Source of the DNA: Candidatus Krumholzibacteriota bacterium
GTDB lineage: Bacteria; Krumholzibacteriota; Krumholzibacteriia; Krumholzibacteriales; Krumholzibacteriaceae
Direction of reading: 5' to 3'
DNA length: 64,000 nucleotides
Assembly (NCBI GenBank): GCA_016931295.1
Contig: JAFGEZ010000001.1
Span: forward strand, 186,001-250,000
The position numbers and the translations under genes were made by a program. Below the pieces are notes generated by a model. The model saw only the letters and a list, made by a program, of their open reading frames with translations. It made no database searches and was not told the DNA's origin. Below are positions 26,771-35,269 of this stretch, in pieces. How positions within the stretch are numbered: position 1 is the first letter of the stretch; each line of letters starts with the position of its first letter.

Positions 26771-27283
26771 ATGGTCGTCGAGGCCGAGCTCGCCGGTATC
26801 GTGGAGCGCGAGGTGGAGAGCCTCGGCTTCGAGCTCGTCAAGATCGAAACCGCCGCGAGGGGCCGGAGACGACTGCTCCGTCTGTACATCGACCGCCCCG
26901 AGGGGGCCGTGACGATCGACGATTGCGTCAAGGTCACCCGCGCCGTGGGATTCGTTCTCGACGGCGAGGAACGGTTCCCGGGTCCGTATATCCTCGAGGT
27001 CTCCTCCCCCGGGATCGACCGGCCCCTGACCCGGCCGTCCCATTTCGAGCGGTTCGTCGGCCATGCCGCGAAGGTGCGCATCGACGGCGAGGACGGGAAG
27101 GCGCGGACGGTGACCGGGGAGATCGCGGGCGTCGGAGACGACGGCGTTCGCCTCTCCGTGGGAGAGGAAACGGAGACCGTTCCCTGGGACCGGATACGTT
27201 CGGCCTCCCTCCGCGGCGAGATTCCCGTCCCCGGGAAAGAGCCGGGAGGGAAGGGGAAAGGTCCTTCCCGGAAAAGACTTTGA
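26771..27283 (+). CDS. rimP: Ribosome maturation factor RimP
   Basis: A 170-residue factor needed for 30S subunit maturation. The N-terminal alpha/beta domain shows VEREVESLGFELVKIE and LRLYIDRPEGAVTIDDC; the central motif YILEVSSPGIDRPLTRPSHF is diagnostic. A basic C-terminal tail follows the SH3-like domain. The start is placed at the ATG behind CGGAGCGTGACG; the frame is open upstream but that extension has no family similarity. The rimP-nusA-infB order is the standard one in bacteria. The nusA promoter overlaps its stop codon. Confidence 0.92.
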   Translation: MVVEAELAGIVEREVESLGFELVKIETAARGRRRLLRLYIDRPEGAVTIDDCVKVTRAVGFVLDGEERFPGPYILEVSSPGIDRPLTRPSHFERFVGHAAKVRIDGEDGKARTVTGEIAGVGDDGVRLSVGEETETVPWDRIRSASLRGEIPVPGKEPGGKGKGPSRKRL

Positions 27284-27308
27284 CAGTTTCGGGCGGCTGC
27301 CCTAGAAT
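27280..27308 (+). promoter_or_regulatory. nusA-infB operon promoter
   Basis: TTGACA at 27280-27285 (6/6) and TAGAAT at 27303-27308 (5/6) are separated by 17 bases. The -35 overlaps the rimP stop codon. Transcription would start near 27315, leaving a short ~28-base leader to nusA. This supports a vegetative sigma factor with ordinary consensus rather than the Bacteroidetes -33/-7 type. Confidence 0.82.
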
Positions 27309-27342
27309 TCGATGACCTACCCATGACGGGAGCGACACGGTA

Positions 27343-29013
27343 ATGAATACGGGTTTCATTGATGCTTTCGCGCAGATCATCCGCGAGAAACGGGTGGACA
27401 AGAACACGCTCGTCGAGACGATCAAGATGAGCCTCGCCTCCGCCGCACGGCGCAAGCTGGGGCAGGAGGCCGAGATACAAGTCCACCTGGACGAACAGAA
27501 GGGCGTTCTCGAGGTCTTCCGCATCTGGAAGGTCGTCGAGGAGGTCGAGGACGATGTCCTCGAACTGTCGCTCGAGGATGCCCGCGAGATCGACGAGGAG
27601 GCCGCAATCGGCGGCGAGGTGGCCGAGGAGCTGCCGATCGTCGAGTTCGGGCGCAACGCCGTCCAGACGGCGAAGCAGGTCCTCACCCAGCGGGTCCGCG
27701 AGGCCGAGCGCGAGCGCATCTACGATGAATACAAGGACAAGGTCGGCGTCATCGTCGTCGGGACGGTGCGCCAGGTCGATCGTGGCAACATCCTGGTGAA
27801 CCTGGGCCGCGCCGAGGCGTACCTGCCGCTCCGCGAGCAGATCCGCAAGGAGCGCTACAACCAGGGCGAGACGATCCGCGCCTGCATCATCGAGGTGGAC
27901 AAGGAAGCGCGCGGGCCGCAGATCATCATCTCGCGCACGAGCGAGCTCTTCCTTCGGAAGCTCTTCGAGCAGGAGGTGCCGGAGATCTTCGACGGCGATG
28001 TCGAGATCAGGAGCATCGCCCGCGAGCCCGGGGGCCGTTCGAAGATCGCCGTCTTCTCCCGGAGCGACAAGGTCGACGCCGTCGGCTCCTGCGTGGGCAT
28101 GAAGGGCTCGCGCGTCCAGGCGGTCGTCAACGAGCTGCACGGCGAGAAGATCGACATCGTGCCCTGGAACGAGAACCAGCACGAGTACGTCTCGCGCGCC
28201 CTGGCGCCGGCGAAGGTCTCCTCCCTGCGGTTCAACGAGTCCGAATCGATCGTCCTCGCGATCGTCGATGACGACCAGCTCTCGCTCGCCATCGGCAGGG
28301 AGGGGCAGAACGTCAGGCTCGCCTCGCGGCTCACCGGCTGGAAGATCGATCTCACGACGGTGCGCGAGACCGAGCGGCGCGACCGGCTCGAGCAGAAGCT
28401 CCAGATGGACATCTCCGAGATGTACGGAGTCACGCCGCGGCTGTCGGGCAAGTTGAAGAACTGCGGCATCCTCACCGTCCAGAAGCTCTACAAGACTCCC
28501 ATCGAGGAGATCCTCGGGATCGAAGGCATCGGGCCGAAGACGGCGGAGAAGCTGAAGGCCACCGCCGCGGAAACCAACGAGGAGCTCAACCGCGCCCTCG
28601 AGGAACTGCTCGTGAAGGAGAAGGAAGAGGAGGCGGCCAAGAAGCAGCTCTTCGACGACGAGGTCTTCGCGGACGACGAGGAGGCGAAGGAAGAGGCCAA
28701 GCTCACCGAGGAACAGCTCTTCGGCAACCTCGGGGACGATGACGACGAGGAGGACGAGGGGGAGGACGAGGACGCCGCGAGCGGCGAGGCCGAAGAAGGC
28801 GGCGAGGACGACGACGAGACCGGCGGCGCCTCGGAAAACGAGGACGACGACGGACCCTCCGACGGGGAAGAGGCCGTGGAACCCGACGATACGCATATCG
28901 AATCCGCGGAGGCGTCCGATGACGACGCCGTGATGCGATCCGCCCCCGACGAGGGGGAGGAGACACCCGCACCCGCGGACGAGGAGCCTCACGGAGAGGA
29001 CAAGGTCGACTGA
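27343..29013 (+). CDS. nusA: Transcription termination/antitermination factor NusA
   Basis: A 556-residue RNA-polymerase-binding factor controlling pausing, termination and antitermination. Domains in order: N-terminal domain (1-125; FIDAFAQIIREKRVDKNTL), S1 (about 132-200; DKVGVIVVGTVRQVDRGNIL), KH1 and KH2 (VGSCVGMKGSRVQAVVNEL; DDDQLSLAIGREGQNVRLAS), then helix-hairpin-helix (LGIEGIGPKTAEKLKA). From about residue 425 comes a 130-residue tail that is extremely acidic (runs of Asp/Glu), longer than in most NusA. The start follows GGGAGCGACACGGTA. infB starts 16 bases after its stop. Confidence 0.96.
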   Translation: MNTGFIDAFAQIIREKRVDKNTLVETIKMSLASAARRKLGQEAEIQVHLDEQKGVLEVFRIWKVVEEVEDDVLELSLEDAREIDEEAAIGGEVAEELPIVEFGRNAVQTAKQVLTQRVREAERERIYDEYKDKVGVIVVGTVRQVDRGNILVNLGRAEAYLPLREQIRKERYNQGETIRACIIEVDKEARGPQIIISRTSELFLRKLFEQEVPEIFDGDVEIRSIAREPGGRSKIAVFSRSDKVDAVGSCVGMKGSRVQAVVNELHGEKIDIVPWNENQHEYVSRALAPAKVSSLRFNESESIVLAIVDDDQLSLAIGREGQNVRLASRLTGWKIDLTTVRETERRDRLEQKLQMDISEMYGVTPRLSGKLKNCGILTVQKLYKTPIEEILGIEGIGPKTAEKLKATAAETNEELNRALEELLVKEKEEEAAKKQLFDDEVFADDEEAKEEAKLTEEQLFGNLGDDDDEEDEGEDEDAASGEAEEGGEDDDETGGASENEDDDGPSDGEEAVEPDDTHIESAEASDDDAVMRSAPDEGEETPAPADEEPHGEDKVD

Positions 29014-29029
29014 AGGGAGATGAATACGT

Positions 29030-31186
29030 TTGGCTAGGATCCGCGTCTATCAGCTTTCGAAAAAATACGACATCTCCAGCGAGGCCCTGATCAAGATCCT
29101 CGTGAAGGAAGGTATCACGGTCAAGAGTCACATGAGCACGGTGGAAGAGCACGTGGAGATGCTCATCCAGAACCACATCAACCGTGTGAAGGCCGCGACC
29201 AAGAAAGAGGTCAGGAAGAAGAAGCCCCAGCCCCAGGCCCAGACCCGCGCCCCGGCCCCGGCCGATCAGCGGTCGCCCAAGAAGGGACGCGGGCGCAAGC
29301 GCGAGAAGCGCAAGGAGACCGATCAGAAAGCCGTCCAGGAAAGCGTCAAGCGGACGCTGGCCAAGCTGGAGGTCACCCGCAAGTCGAAGCGCCGCAAGCG
29401 CAAGGAGGACGTCGTCGAGGATGAGCCCGTCGAGAAGAAGGTGCTGACCATCCCCGAGTTCTCAACCGTCTCCGAGCTCGCCGAGGCGCTGGACGCCGAA
29501 TCGACCGACATCATCCAGCGATGCATGAATCTCGGCCTGATGGTCTCGATCAACCAGCGTCTCGACGCCGATACGCTGAAAATGATCGCCGACGAGTACA
29601 ACTACAAGGTCGATTTCGACTCGGCCTACGGACAGGAGATCCTCCAGAAGCGCAAGGACGCGAAGCCGGAACGGATGGAGAGCCGTCCGCCGGTCGTCAC
29701 GATCATGGGCCACGTCGATCACGGCAAGACGTCGCTGCTCGACAATATCCGGAAGAGCAACATCATCGCCGGCGAGAAGGGCGGGATCACCCAGCACATC
29801 GGCGCCTACGAGGTGGATGTCGACGGACGCCGGATCACCTTCATCGACACGCCGGGCCACGAGGCCTTCACCGCGATGCGCTCGCGGGGCGCGCAGGCGA
29901 CCGACATCGTCATCCTCATCATCGCCGCCGACGACGGCGTGATGCCCCAGACGACGGAGGCGATCAACCACGCCCGGGCGGCGGACGTGCCGATGATCAT
30001 CGCGATCAACAAGGTCGACCTGCCGAACGCCGACATCGAGAAGGTCAAGCGGGGGCTGATGCAGCAGAACATCGTCCTCGAGGAATACGGCGGCAACGTC
30101 ATGTCCGCGGAGATCTCCGCCCGCCAGGGGACGGGGATCGACAAGCTCCTCGAGATGATCCTCCTCCAGGCCGAGATGATGGAGCTCAAGGCGGATCCCT
30201 ACGCCGAGGTGCGCGGGGTCGTCCTCGAGGCCCGCAAGGAGGAGGGACGGGGGATCATCTGCACCGTCCTCATCCAGCAGGGGACGCTCGAGGTCGGGGA
30301 CGTGTTCCTCACCGGCGATTTCCACGGCCGGGTCCGCGCCCTGCTCAACGAACGGAAGAAGAAGGTCGAGAACGCGCCGCCGGCCACGCCGGTCGTCATC
30401 CTCGGATGTTCGGGCGTGCCGCAGGCGGGCGACCCGTTCATACAGGTCGAGGACGAGCGGACGGCCAAGGAGATCGCAACCAGGCGCCAGCAGTACCGGC
30501 GAGAGAAGGAGCGCCGCACGACGCAGCGCATCACCCTCGAGGATCTCTACTCGCAGATCCAGGAGGGGAAGGTCGCCGAGCTCAACCTGATCATCCGCGC
30601 CGACACCGACGGCTCGCTCGAGGCGCTCGTCGACAGTCTCGTCGGGCTGGCGACGGACGCGGTCAAGGTGAACGTGCTCCAGGGCGCGGTCGGCATGATC
30701 AACGAGGGGGACATCCTCCTCGCCTCAGCCTCGAACGCCGTCGTGCTCGGGTTCCACGTCAGCGCCGCGCCGCAGGCCGCCCAGCTCGCGAAGAACGAGA
30801 AGGTCGACCTGCGCTTCTACGAGGTCATCTACAAGGCGATCGACGACGTCAAGGCCGCGATGACGGGGCTGCTCGAGCCCGACATCGTCGAGAGGGAACT
30901 CGGTGCGGCCGAGGTCCGCGAGGTGTTCCGCATCTCCCGGCTCGGCGCCATCGCCGGCTCCTACGTCACCAGCGGCAGCATTCTGCGCAACGCGCTCGTC
31001 CGGGTCCGCCGGGAGGGCGAGGTGGTCTACAAGGGCACGATCACCTCTCTCAAGCGGTTCAAGGAGGACGCCCGCGAGGTCCAGTCCGGGTTCGAGTGCG
31101 GCATCGGGATCGGCGACTTCGGCGATCTCGCCGAGGGAGACATCCTGGAGGTGTACGTGGAGGAGGAGCACAGCAAGACGCTGTAG
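29030..31186 (+). CDS. infB: Translation initiation factor IF-2
   Basis: A 718-residue GTPase that brings initiator tRNA to the ribosome. The N-terminal IF2N domain (1-55) is followed by a Lys/Arg-rich linker (55-135) and a second IF2N-like domain (about 138-195). The G domain carries GHVDHGKT (227-234), then DTPGHEAF, AADDGVMPQT and NKVD. Domains II-IV follow, ending in GDILEVYVEEEHSKTL. It starts at TTG (MARIRVYQLSKKY), ten bases after GGGAGA; a nearby ATG at 29020 is out of frame and encodes only MNTFG. The short linker makes it smaller than E. coli IF2-alpha (890). Confidence 0.96.
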   Translation: MARIRVYQLSKKYDISSEALIKILVKEGITVKSHMSTVEEHVEMLIQNHINRVKAATKKEVRKKKPQPQAQTRAPAPADQRSPKKGRGRKREKRKETDQKAVQESVKRTLAKLEVTRKSKRRKRKEDVVEDEPVEKKVLTIPEFSTVSELAEALDAESTDIIQRCMNLGLMVSINQRLDADTLKMIADEYNYKVDFDSAYGQEILQKRKDAKPERMESRPPVVTIMGHVDHGKTSLLDNIRKSNIIAGEKGGITQHIGAYEVDVDGRRITFIDTPGHEAFTAMRSRGAQATDIVILIIAADDGVMPQTTEAINHARAADVPMIIAINKVDLPNADIEKVKRGLMQQNIVLEEYGGNVMSAEISARQGTGIDKLLEMILLQAEMMELKADPYAEVRGVVLEARKEEGRGIICTVLIQQGTLEVGDVFLTGDFHGRVRALLNERKKKVENAPPATPVVILGCSGVPQAGDPFIQVEDERTAKEIATRRQQYRREKERRTTQRITLEDLYSQIQEGKVAELNLIIRADTDGSLEALVDSLVGLATDAVKVNVLQGAVGMINEGDILLASASNAVVLGFHVSAAPQAAQLAKNEKVDLRFYEVIYKAIDDVKAAMTGLLEPDIVERELGAAEVREVFRISRLGAIAGSYVTSGSILRNALVRVRREGEVVYKGTITSLKRFKEDAREVQSGFECGIGIGDFGDLAEGDILEVYVEEEHSKTL

Positions 31187-31207
31187 AAGGCGCCGGAGGG
31201 CCGCGGG

Positions 31208-31489
31208 GTGATCGTCGCACGCCTGAGAGTCCAGTTGCTCCTGCCAGGCTGCACGTCGCTCAAGCAGAAACGCTTCATCCTGAACAGTCTCAAGGCGCGG
31301 TTGCGGAGCCGTTTCAACCTCGCCCTGTGCGAGACCGACTTCCAGGACAAGTGGCAACGGACGGAGCTCGGGTTCGCCACGGTTGCGACGACGAGGCGCG
31401 GCGTGGACCGGACGATCCAGGCCGTCGTCGGATTCCTCGAACGGGACGGCCGGGTCGCCCTCATCGAGACCGACAGGGAATACGTCTAG
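31208..31489 (+). CDS. ylxP: DUF503 / YlxP family protein
   Basis: A 93-residue DUF503 protein with the family blocks LRVQLLLPGCTSLKQKRFIL, SLKARLRSRFNLALCE and a D-x-W-Q-R-x-x-L-G segment (DKWQRTELG). Its role is not firmly known. It is found in the infB-rbfA interval in many bacteria, which suggests a link to ribosome assembly or translation. The start is GTG, 21 bases after infB. rbfA begins 19 bases after its stop. Confidence 0.85.
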   Translation: MIVARLRVQLLLPGCTSLKQKRFILNSLKARLRSRFNLALCETDFQDKWQRTELGFATVATTRRGVDRTIQAVVGFLERDGRVALIETDREYV

Positions 31490-31508
31490 GAGACGGGAGA
31501 CCGATTCC

Positions 31509-31880
31509 ATGAGCGAGAAACACCGGGCGCGCATCGAGGAGACGATCCATCAGCTCATCGCCGAGCTGCTCGTCCGGCGGGTCAAGGATCCGCGCGTGGC
31601 GAACGTCTCGGTGACGGCTGTCACGGTCTCGCGCGACTACGCCGTCGCGAAGATCAAGTACAACATCATCGGCTCCGGCGACGACCCCGCCGACGTCCAG
31701 CGCGGGCTCGAGAGCAGCCGGGGATGGATCCGGGGCCAGATCAAGGGACACCTCAGGCTGCGGACGATCCCCGAGCTCGTCTTCTCATACGACGATTCGC
31801 TCGATCGGGCCATGCGGATCGAGGGGCTGTTGCAGAAGATCGACGGGGAGGACGAGGCGGATGTCGACGACGATGCCTGA
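31509..31880 (+). CDS. rbfA: Ribosome-binding factor A
   Basis: A 123-residue 30S-assembly factor with a single KH-type domain. The N-terminus shows RIEETIHQLIAELLVRRVKDPR, followed by VSVTAVTVSRDYAVAKIKY, and the C-terminal LRLRTIPELVFSYDDSLDRAMRI is characteristic. A short acidic tail (DEADVDDDA) ends the protein. Its last 20 bases overlap the start of the DHH phosphoesterase gene. Confidence 0.93.
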   Translation: MSEKHRARIEETIHQLIAELLVRRVKDPRVANVSVTAVTVSRDYAVAKIKYNIIGSGDDPADVQRGLESSRGWIRGQIKGHLRLRTIPELVFSYDDSLDRAMRIEGLLQKIDGEDEADVDDDA

Positions 31881-32871
31881 CGATGCCTTCGCCGGCGAGT
31901 TCGATCGCATCGGATCGCTCCTGGACGCAAGCGGGCGGATCCTCGTCCTCGGCCACATCGATCCCGACGGGGACTGCATCGGCTCGATGTTCGCCATCGC
32001 GCTCTTTCTCGACGCGAGGGGCAAGAAGGTTTGCTGCCACGCGCCGGGCAGTCTCCGCGAGCGCTACCGCGGTCTTCCCGGCGCCCGGTTCCTCGCGGGG
32101 GAGGAGACGCTCGCCGGCTTCGATCCCGATCTGGTGATCGCGGTCGACGCTCCCACCACAGAGCGTTTCAACGGGATCGCACGGCCCGGGGGGCCGGTCG
32201 CGATCATCAACATCGACCACCATCCGACGAACGAGACCTACGGCGATATCGACGTCGTCGATCCCGGCGCGGCCGCGGCCGCCATCATCGTCTGCCGGCT
32301 GCTCGAGCATCTCGCGCCGGAGGAGATCACCCCCGGGATCGCCGATTGCCTCTACCTCGGCATCCTGCTCGACACCGGAGGCTTCCGCTTCCAGAACACC
32401 GACGCCGAGGCGCTCGCGACGGCGGCGCGCCTCGTTTGTTTCGGCGCCAGGCCCTACGAGCTGGCGCACGAGTTCATCTTCATGAAGTCCTACGTCGCGC
32501 TCCGTCTGCTGGCGAAGGTTCTCGATTCCATCGAATCGCACGCCGGCGGCCGGATCGCCGTGATGTCGATCACGCGCCGGATGCTGGAGGAGAGCGGCGC
32601 GGCGATCGAGGATTCCGAGGGCTTCGTCGATTACGCTGCGGCGATCGACGACGTCGAGCTCGCCGCCCTCCTGCGGGAGAACGGTCCCGGGGAGATCCGC
32701 GCGTCACTCCGCTCGCGGGCGGGGCACGACGTCGCCAGGCTCGCCGCACGGTTCGGCGGCGGCGGTCACAGCAAGGCGGCCGGATTGACGATTTGCGCCC
32801 CGCTCGACGAGGCCCGCCGGCTCGTCGTCGAGGGGCTCGGCGCGTTGCTCGCCGAGGGGAATGGTGAATAG
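31861..32871 (+). CDS. DHH-family phosphoesterase, NrnA-like
   Basis: A 336-residue manganese-dependent phosphoesterase of the DHH/DHHA1 family. NrnA-type members degrade short RNA oligonucleotides and 3'-phosphoadenosine-5'-phosphate; some relatives degrade cyclic dinucleotides. Metal motifs are GHIDPDGDCIGS (31-42) and NIDHHPTN with DHH at 119-121; the DHHA1 domain ends with the RFGGGGHSKAAG substrate motif. The start follows GGGGAGGACGAGGCGG and overlaps rbfA. The rbfA-nrnA-truB order is common in many phyla. No PAS or GGDEF-like part is present, so a GdpP-type cyclic-di-AMP enzyme is unlikely. Confidence 0.88.
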   Translation: MSTTMPDDAFAGEFDRIGSLLDASGRILVLGHIDPDGDCIGSMFAIALFLDARGKKVCCHAPGSLRERYRGLPGARFLAGEETLAGFDPDLVIAVDAPTTERFNGIARPGGPVAIINIDHHPTNETYGDIDVVDPGAAAAAIIVCRLLEHLAPEEITPGIADCLYLGILLDTGGFRFQNTDAEALATAARLVCFGARPYELAHEFIFMKSYVALRLLAKVLDSIESHAGGRIAVMSITRRMLEESGAAIEDSEGFVDYAAAIDDVELAALLRENGPGEIRASLRSRAGHDVARLAARFGGGGHSKAAGLTICAPLDEARRLVVEGLGALLAEGNGE

Positions 32872-33808
32872 CATGGCAGGGAACGTCTCCTCGCCCCATC
32901 CGCATCTCGAGGACCGGGTGATCCCCGTAGACAAGTCGCATGGCCTCTCGACCTACGACGCCGTCAGGCGGTTCAAGCGCTGTTTCCGCAAGATCAAGAT
33001 CGGACACTCGGGCACCCTCGATCCCCAGGCGACCGGTCTCGTGCTGCTCCTCACCGGCGAGGCCACCAAGCTTTCCGGGTATCTCATGGACCTGCCGAAG
33101 CGATACCTCGCCGATATCGTGTTCGGCGAGGCGACCGACACGCAGGACGCCGTCGGCCTCGTCGTGCGGGCGGGGGACTGGTCGCACGTGACCGGGGCGT
33201 CGATCCGGGAGGCCATCGAACGGTTCGTCGGCGTGCGCGAACAGGTGCCGCCGATGTACTCGGCGCTCAAGAAGGACGGCCGCCCCCTCTACGTCCTCGC
33301 CCGGAAGGGCGAGGAGGTGGATCGCGAGCCGCGCGAGGTGGAGACCTACGCGATCGATCTCCTCGAAATCGACCTGCCGCGGATCCGCATCGACATCCGC
33401 TGCGCGCGCGGATTGTACGTGCGCGTGCTCGCCGAGGAGATCGGGGACGCGCTCGGCGTCCCGGCCCATCTCGCCGGCCTCGTGCGGACGGAGATCGGCG
33501 GTTTCTCGCTCGACGGCGCGATCAGCGACGCCGAATTCGAGGCGCTTCGCGACGCCGGCCCCCCGGGCGTGGGGCTCGCGGAGGCGGTCGCGCATCTTCC
33601 CGCCATCGCCGTCGACGGAGAGGACCTCGAGCGGCTCGGGAACGGGATCGCCCCGCGGCTCGGTCCGCCGCTGCCGGAGAAGGGCTCGCTCGTGCGGCTC
33701 GTCAGGGCGGACGGGGGGCTCGGCGCGATCTGCGAGGTCGGGCCGGCGGGATTCTGCAAGCTGCGGCGTGTCTTCCACGACCGCTACGCGGCGGAGCGGG
33801 GAGTCTGA
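32861..33808 (+). CDS. truB: tRNA pseudouridine(55) synthase
   Basis: A 315-residue enzyme converting U55 in the tRNA T-loop to pseudouridine. It shows VIPVDKSHGLSTYDAV, then the catalytic motif GHSGTLDPQATGLV with the nucleophile D54, and later YSALKKDGRPLYVLARKG and CARGLYVRVLAEEIG. The C-terminal region resembles a small PUA-like domain. The ATG used overlaps the DHH stop by 11 bases; ATG at 32873 is an equally possible start because it is better spaced from the GAGGGGA site. ribF follows. Confidence 0.93.
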   Translation: MVNSMAGNVSSPHPHLEDRVIPVDKSHGLSTYDAVRRFKRCFRKIKIGHSGTLDPQATGLVLLLTGEATKLSGYLMDLPKRYLADIVFGEATDTQDAVGLVVRAGDWSHVTGASIREAIERFVGVREQVPPMYSALKKDGRPLYVLARKGEEVDREPREVETYAIDLLEIDLPRIRIDIRCARGLYVRVLAEEIGDALGVPAHLAGLVRTEIGGFSLDGAISDAEFEALRDAGPPGVGLAEAVAHLPAIAVDGEDLERLGNGIAPRLGPPLPEKGSLVRLVRADGGLGAICEVGPAGFCKLRRVFHDRYAAERGV

Positions 33809-33815
33809 TCGAAGG

Positions 33816-34766
33816 ATGAAGGGCGCGATCACCACGGCCGAGCTCGACGGCGGGCGCTTCAGGAACACGGCGGTCACGATCGGCGTCTTCGACGGCGTCC
33901 ACATCGGCCACCAGCAGGTCGCGGCGACGCTCCAGGGGGTCGCGCGCGGGACGGGGGCCTCGGCGTCGGTCGTCGTCACCTTCGATCGCCACCCGGCGGC
34001 GGTGACCCGCCCGGAGGATGCGCCGCCGCTCCTCACCACCCTCGACGAGAAGCTCTCCCTCATCGCGCGCACCGGCGTCGACTGGATCGTCGTCGAGACC
34101 TTCGACCGTGAGACGGCCGCGATGGACTACCGCACGTATATCGAGGAGCGTCTCCTCGGGGGGCTCGGCATGAGCCATCTCGTCGTCGGCCACGATTTCC
34201 GGCTCGGGCGCGGCCGCGGGGGCGGCGAGGACCGTCTCGCAGAGGAATCGGCCCGTTCGGGATTCGGCCTCACCGTCGTGCCGCCGGTCAAGCTCGGGGG
34301 GCGAACGGTGTCGAGCACGACGATCCGAGAGGACATCGGCGCCCGCCGGTTCGACGAGGCGGCCAGGGCGCTCACCCGCCCGTATTTCCTCGACGGCGAC
34401 GTCGTCCGCGGGGACGGCCGCGGCGCAGGCCTCGGGTTTCCCACGGCGAACGTCGCGATCCCCGATCCCGGCAAGCTCGTGCCGCCGGCGGGGGTCTACG
34501 CGGTTCTCGTCGACACGGGGGAGCAACTCGCCGACGGCATGTTGAACATCGGCAGCGCGCCGACCTTCCACGAGGAGGGGGAGACGCGGATCGAGGTCAA
34601 CCTCTTCGATTTCGACGGCGATCTCTACGGGCGGCGCCTGCGCGTGCACTTCGTCGCGTGGATCCGCGAGGAACGACGGTTCGCCGACGCCGGCGCGCTG
34701 GCGGAACGTCTTGCCCGGGACCGCGAGGCCGCGGCACGGATTCTGCATGAGAAAAAGAATGTTTGA
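33816..34766 (+). CDS. ribF: Bifunctional riboflavin kinase/FAD synthetase
   Basis: A 316-residue enzyme making FMN and then FAD. The N-terminal nucleotidyltransferase half has IGVFDGVHIGHQ (22-33) and VVGHDFRLGRGRGG, with VSSTTIREDIGA before the junction. The C-terminal flavokinase half has GRGAGLGFPTANVAIP and the RIEVNLFDFDGDLYGRRL block. The ATG at 33816 is chosen because family similarity starts there, though the upstream frame is open for 16 more codons overlapping truB. The -35 box of the rpsO promoter lies over its stop codon. The truB-ribF-rpsO-pnp order is widely conserved. Confidence 0.94.
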   Translation: MKGAITTAELDGGRFRNTAVTIGVFDGVHIGHQQVAATLQGVARGTGASASVVVTFDRHPAAVTRPEDAPPLLTTLDEKLSLIARTGVDWIVVETFDRETAAMDYRTYIEERLLGGLGMSHLVVGHDFRLGRGRGGGEDRLAEESARSGFGLTVVPPVKLGGRTVSSTTIREDIGARRFDEAARALTRPYFLDGDVVRGDGRGAGLGFPTANVAIPDPGKLVPPAGVYAVLVDTGEQLADGMLNIGSAPTFHEEGETRIEVNLFDFDGDLYGRRLRVHFVAWIREERRFADAGALAERLARDREAAARILHEKKNV

Positions 34767-34790
34767 CAAATTTTCCCGATGATGTATGTT
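34763..34790 (+). promoter_or_regulatory. rpsO promoter
   Basis: TTGACA (34763-34768) and TATGTT (34785-34790) are 16 bases apart. The predicted start near 34797 leaves an ~105-base leader before rpsO. The -35 overlaps the ribF stop. Confidence 0.7.
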
Positions 34791-34814
34791 AGGAAATCGT
34801 AGCAGAAGGATAGA

Positions 34815-34857
34815 ACAATTGTGAACGCAGTTGTCAGGCGGATCGGGAGCGATCCCG
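34815..34857 (+). promoter_or_regulatory. rpsO leader hairpins (possible S15 autoregulatory site)
   Basis: Two hairpins lie between promoter and gene. The first is a 7-bp stem ACAATTG/CAGTTGT with one G-U pair (34815-34834). The second is a 5-bp stem CGGGA/TCCCG closed by a GCGA (GNRA-type) tetraloop (34844-34857). S15 represses its own mRNA through structured leaders of differing design in several phyla; this one is a candidate by position only. Confidence 0.4.
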
Positions 34858-34903
34858 TTCTGCTGCCATCGTTATCATCGTAGGTCCAAGGAGGTATACC
34901 ACG

Positions 34904-35173
34904 ATGGCACTGCACAAAGAGGTGAAGAGGGACGTCATAGGACGGTTCCAGCTTCACGAGAAGGATTCCGGCTCACCCGAAGTCCAGATCGCACTTCTCA
35001 CCGAGCGCATCAACGTCCTGACGGAGCACTTCAAGGTGCACAAGAAGGACTTCGCGTCCCGGCGAGGTTTGCTCAAACTCGTGGGGCAGAGGAGAAAGCT
35101 CCTCGATTATCTGAAGAAAAACAAAATCGAGAAGTACCGCAAGGTCATCAAGGAACTGAACCTCAGGAAATAA
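34904..35173 (+). CDS. rpsO: 30S ribosomal protein S15
   Basis: An 89-residue primary 16S rRNA-binding protein of the small subunit. The sequence has the invariant [14 protein letters not shown], the [27 protein letters not shown] core, and ends ELNLRK as usual. The ribosome site AAGGAGGT is near-perfect. It has its own promoter and a folded leader, and pnp follows in the same direction. Confidence 0.97.
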   Translation: MALHKEVKRDVIGRFQLHEKDSGSPEVQIALLTERINVLTEHFKVHKKDFASRRGLLKLVGQRRKLLDYLKKNKIEKYRKVIKELNLRK

Positions 35174-35205
35174 CATTCTCGATCCCTGTCATCTCATTCT
35201 TCGCG

Positions 35206-35224
35206 CGCCCGGACACGCCGGGCG
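35206..35224 (+). promoter_or_regulatory. rpsO-pnp intergenic hairpin
   Basis: A perfect 7-bp stem CGCCCGG/CCGGGCG with a 5-base loop has no T-run after it. In E. coli a hairpin in this interval is cut by RNase III for PNPase autoregulation; the same position suggests a similar role here, without proof. Confidence 0.4.
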
Positions 35225-35269
35225 TGGGAGGTTTGTTGCCTGACAACGACACCAACGGAGGCATATTCT

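Noticed and set aside
24730-28992. A 1,420-codon minus-strand open frame opposite the SprA end, M28, rimP and nusA
   Set aside because: It crosses four well-supported plus-strand genes and an intergenic region, with low-complexity translation.
29020-29037. ATG at 29020 as infB start
   Set aside because: It is out of frame with IF-2 and ends after five codons (MNTFG). The TTG at 29030 starts the conserved MARIRVYQLSK block.
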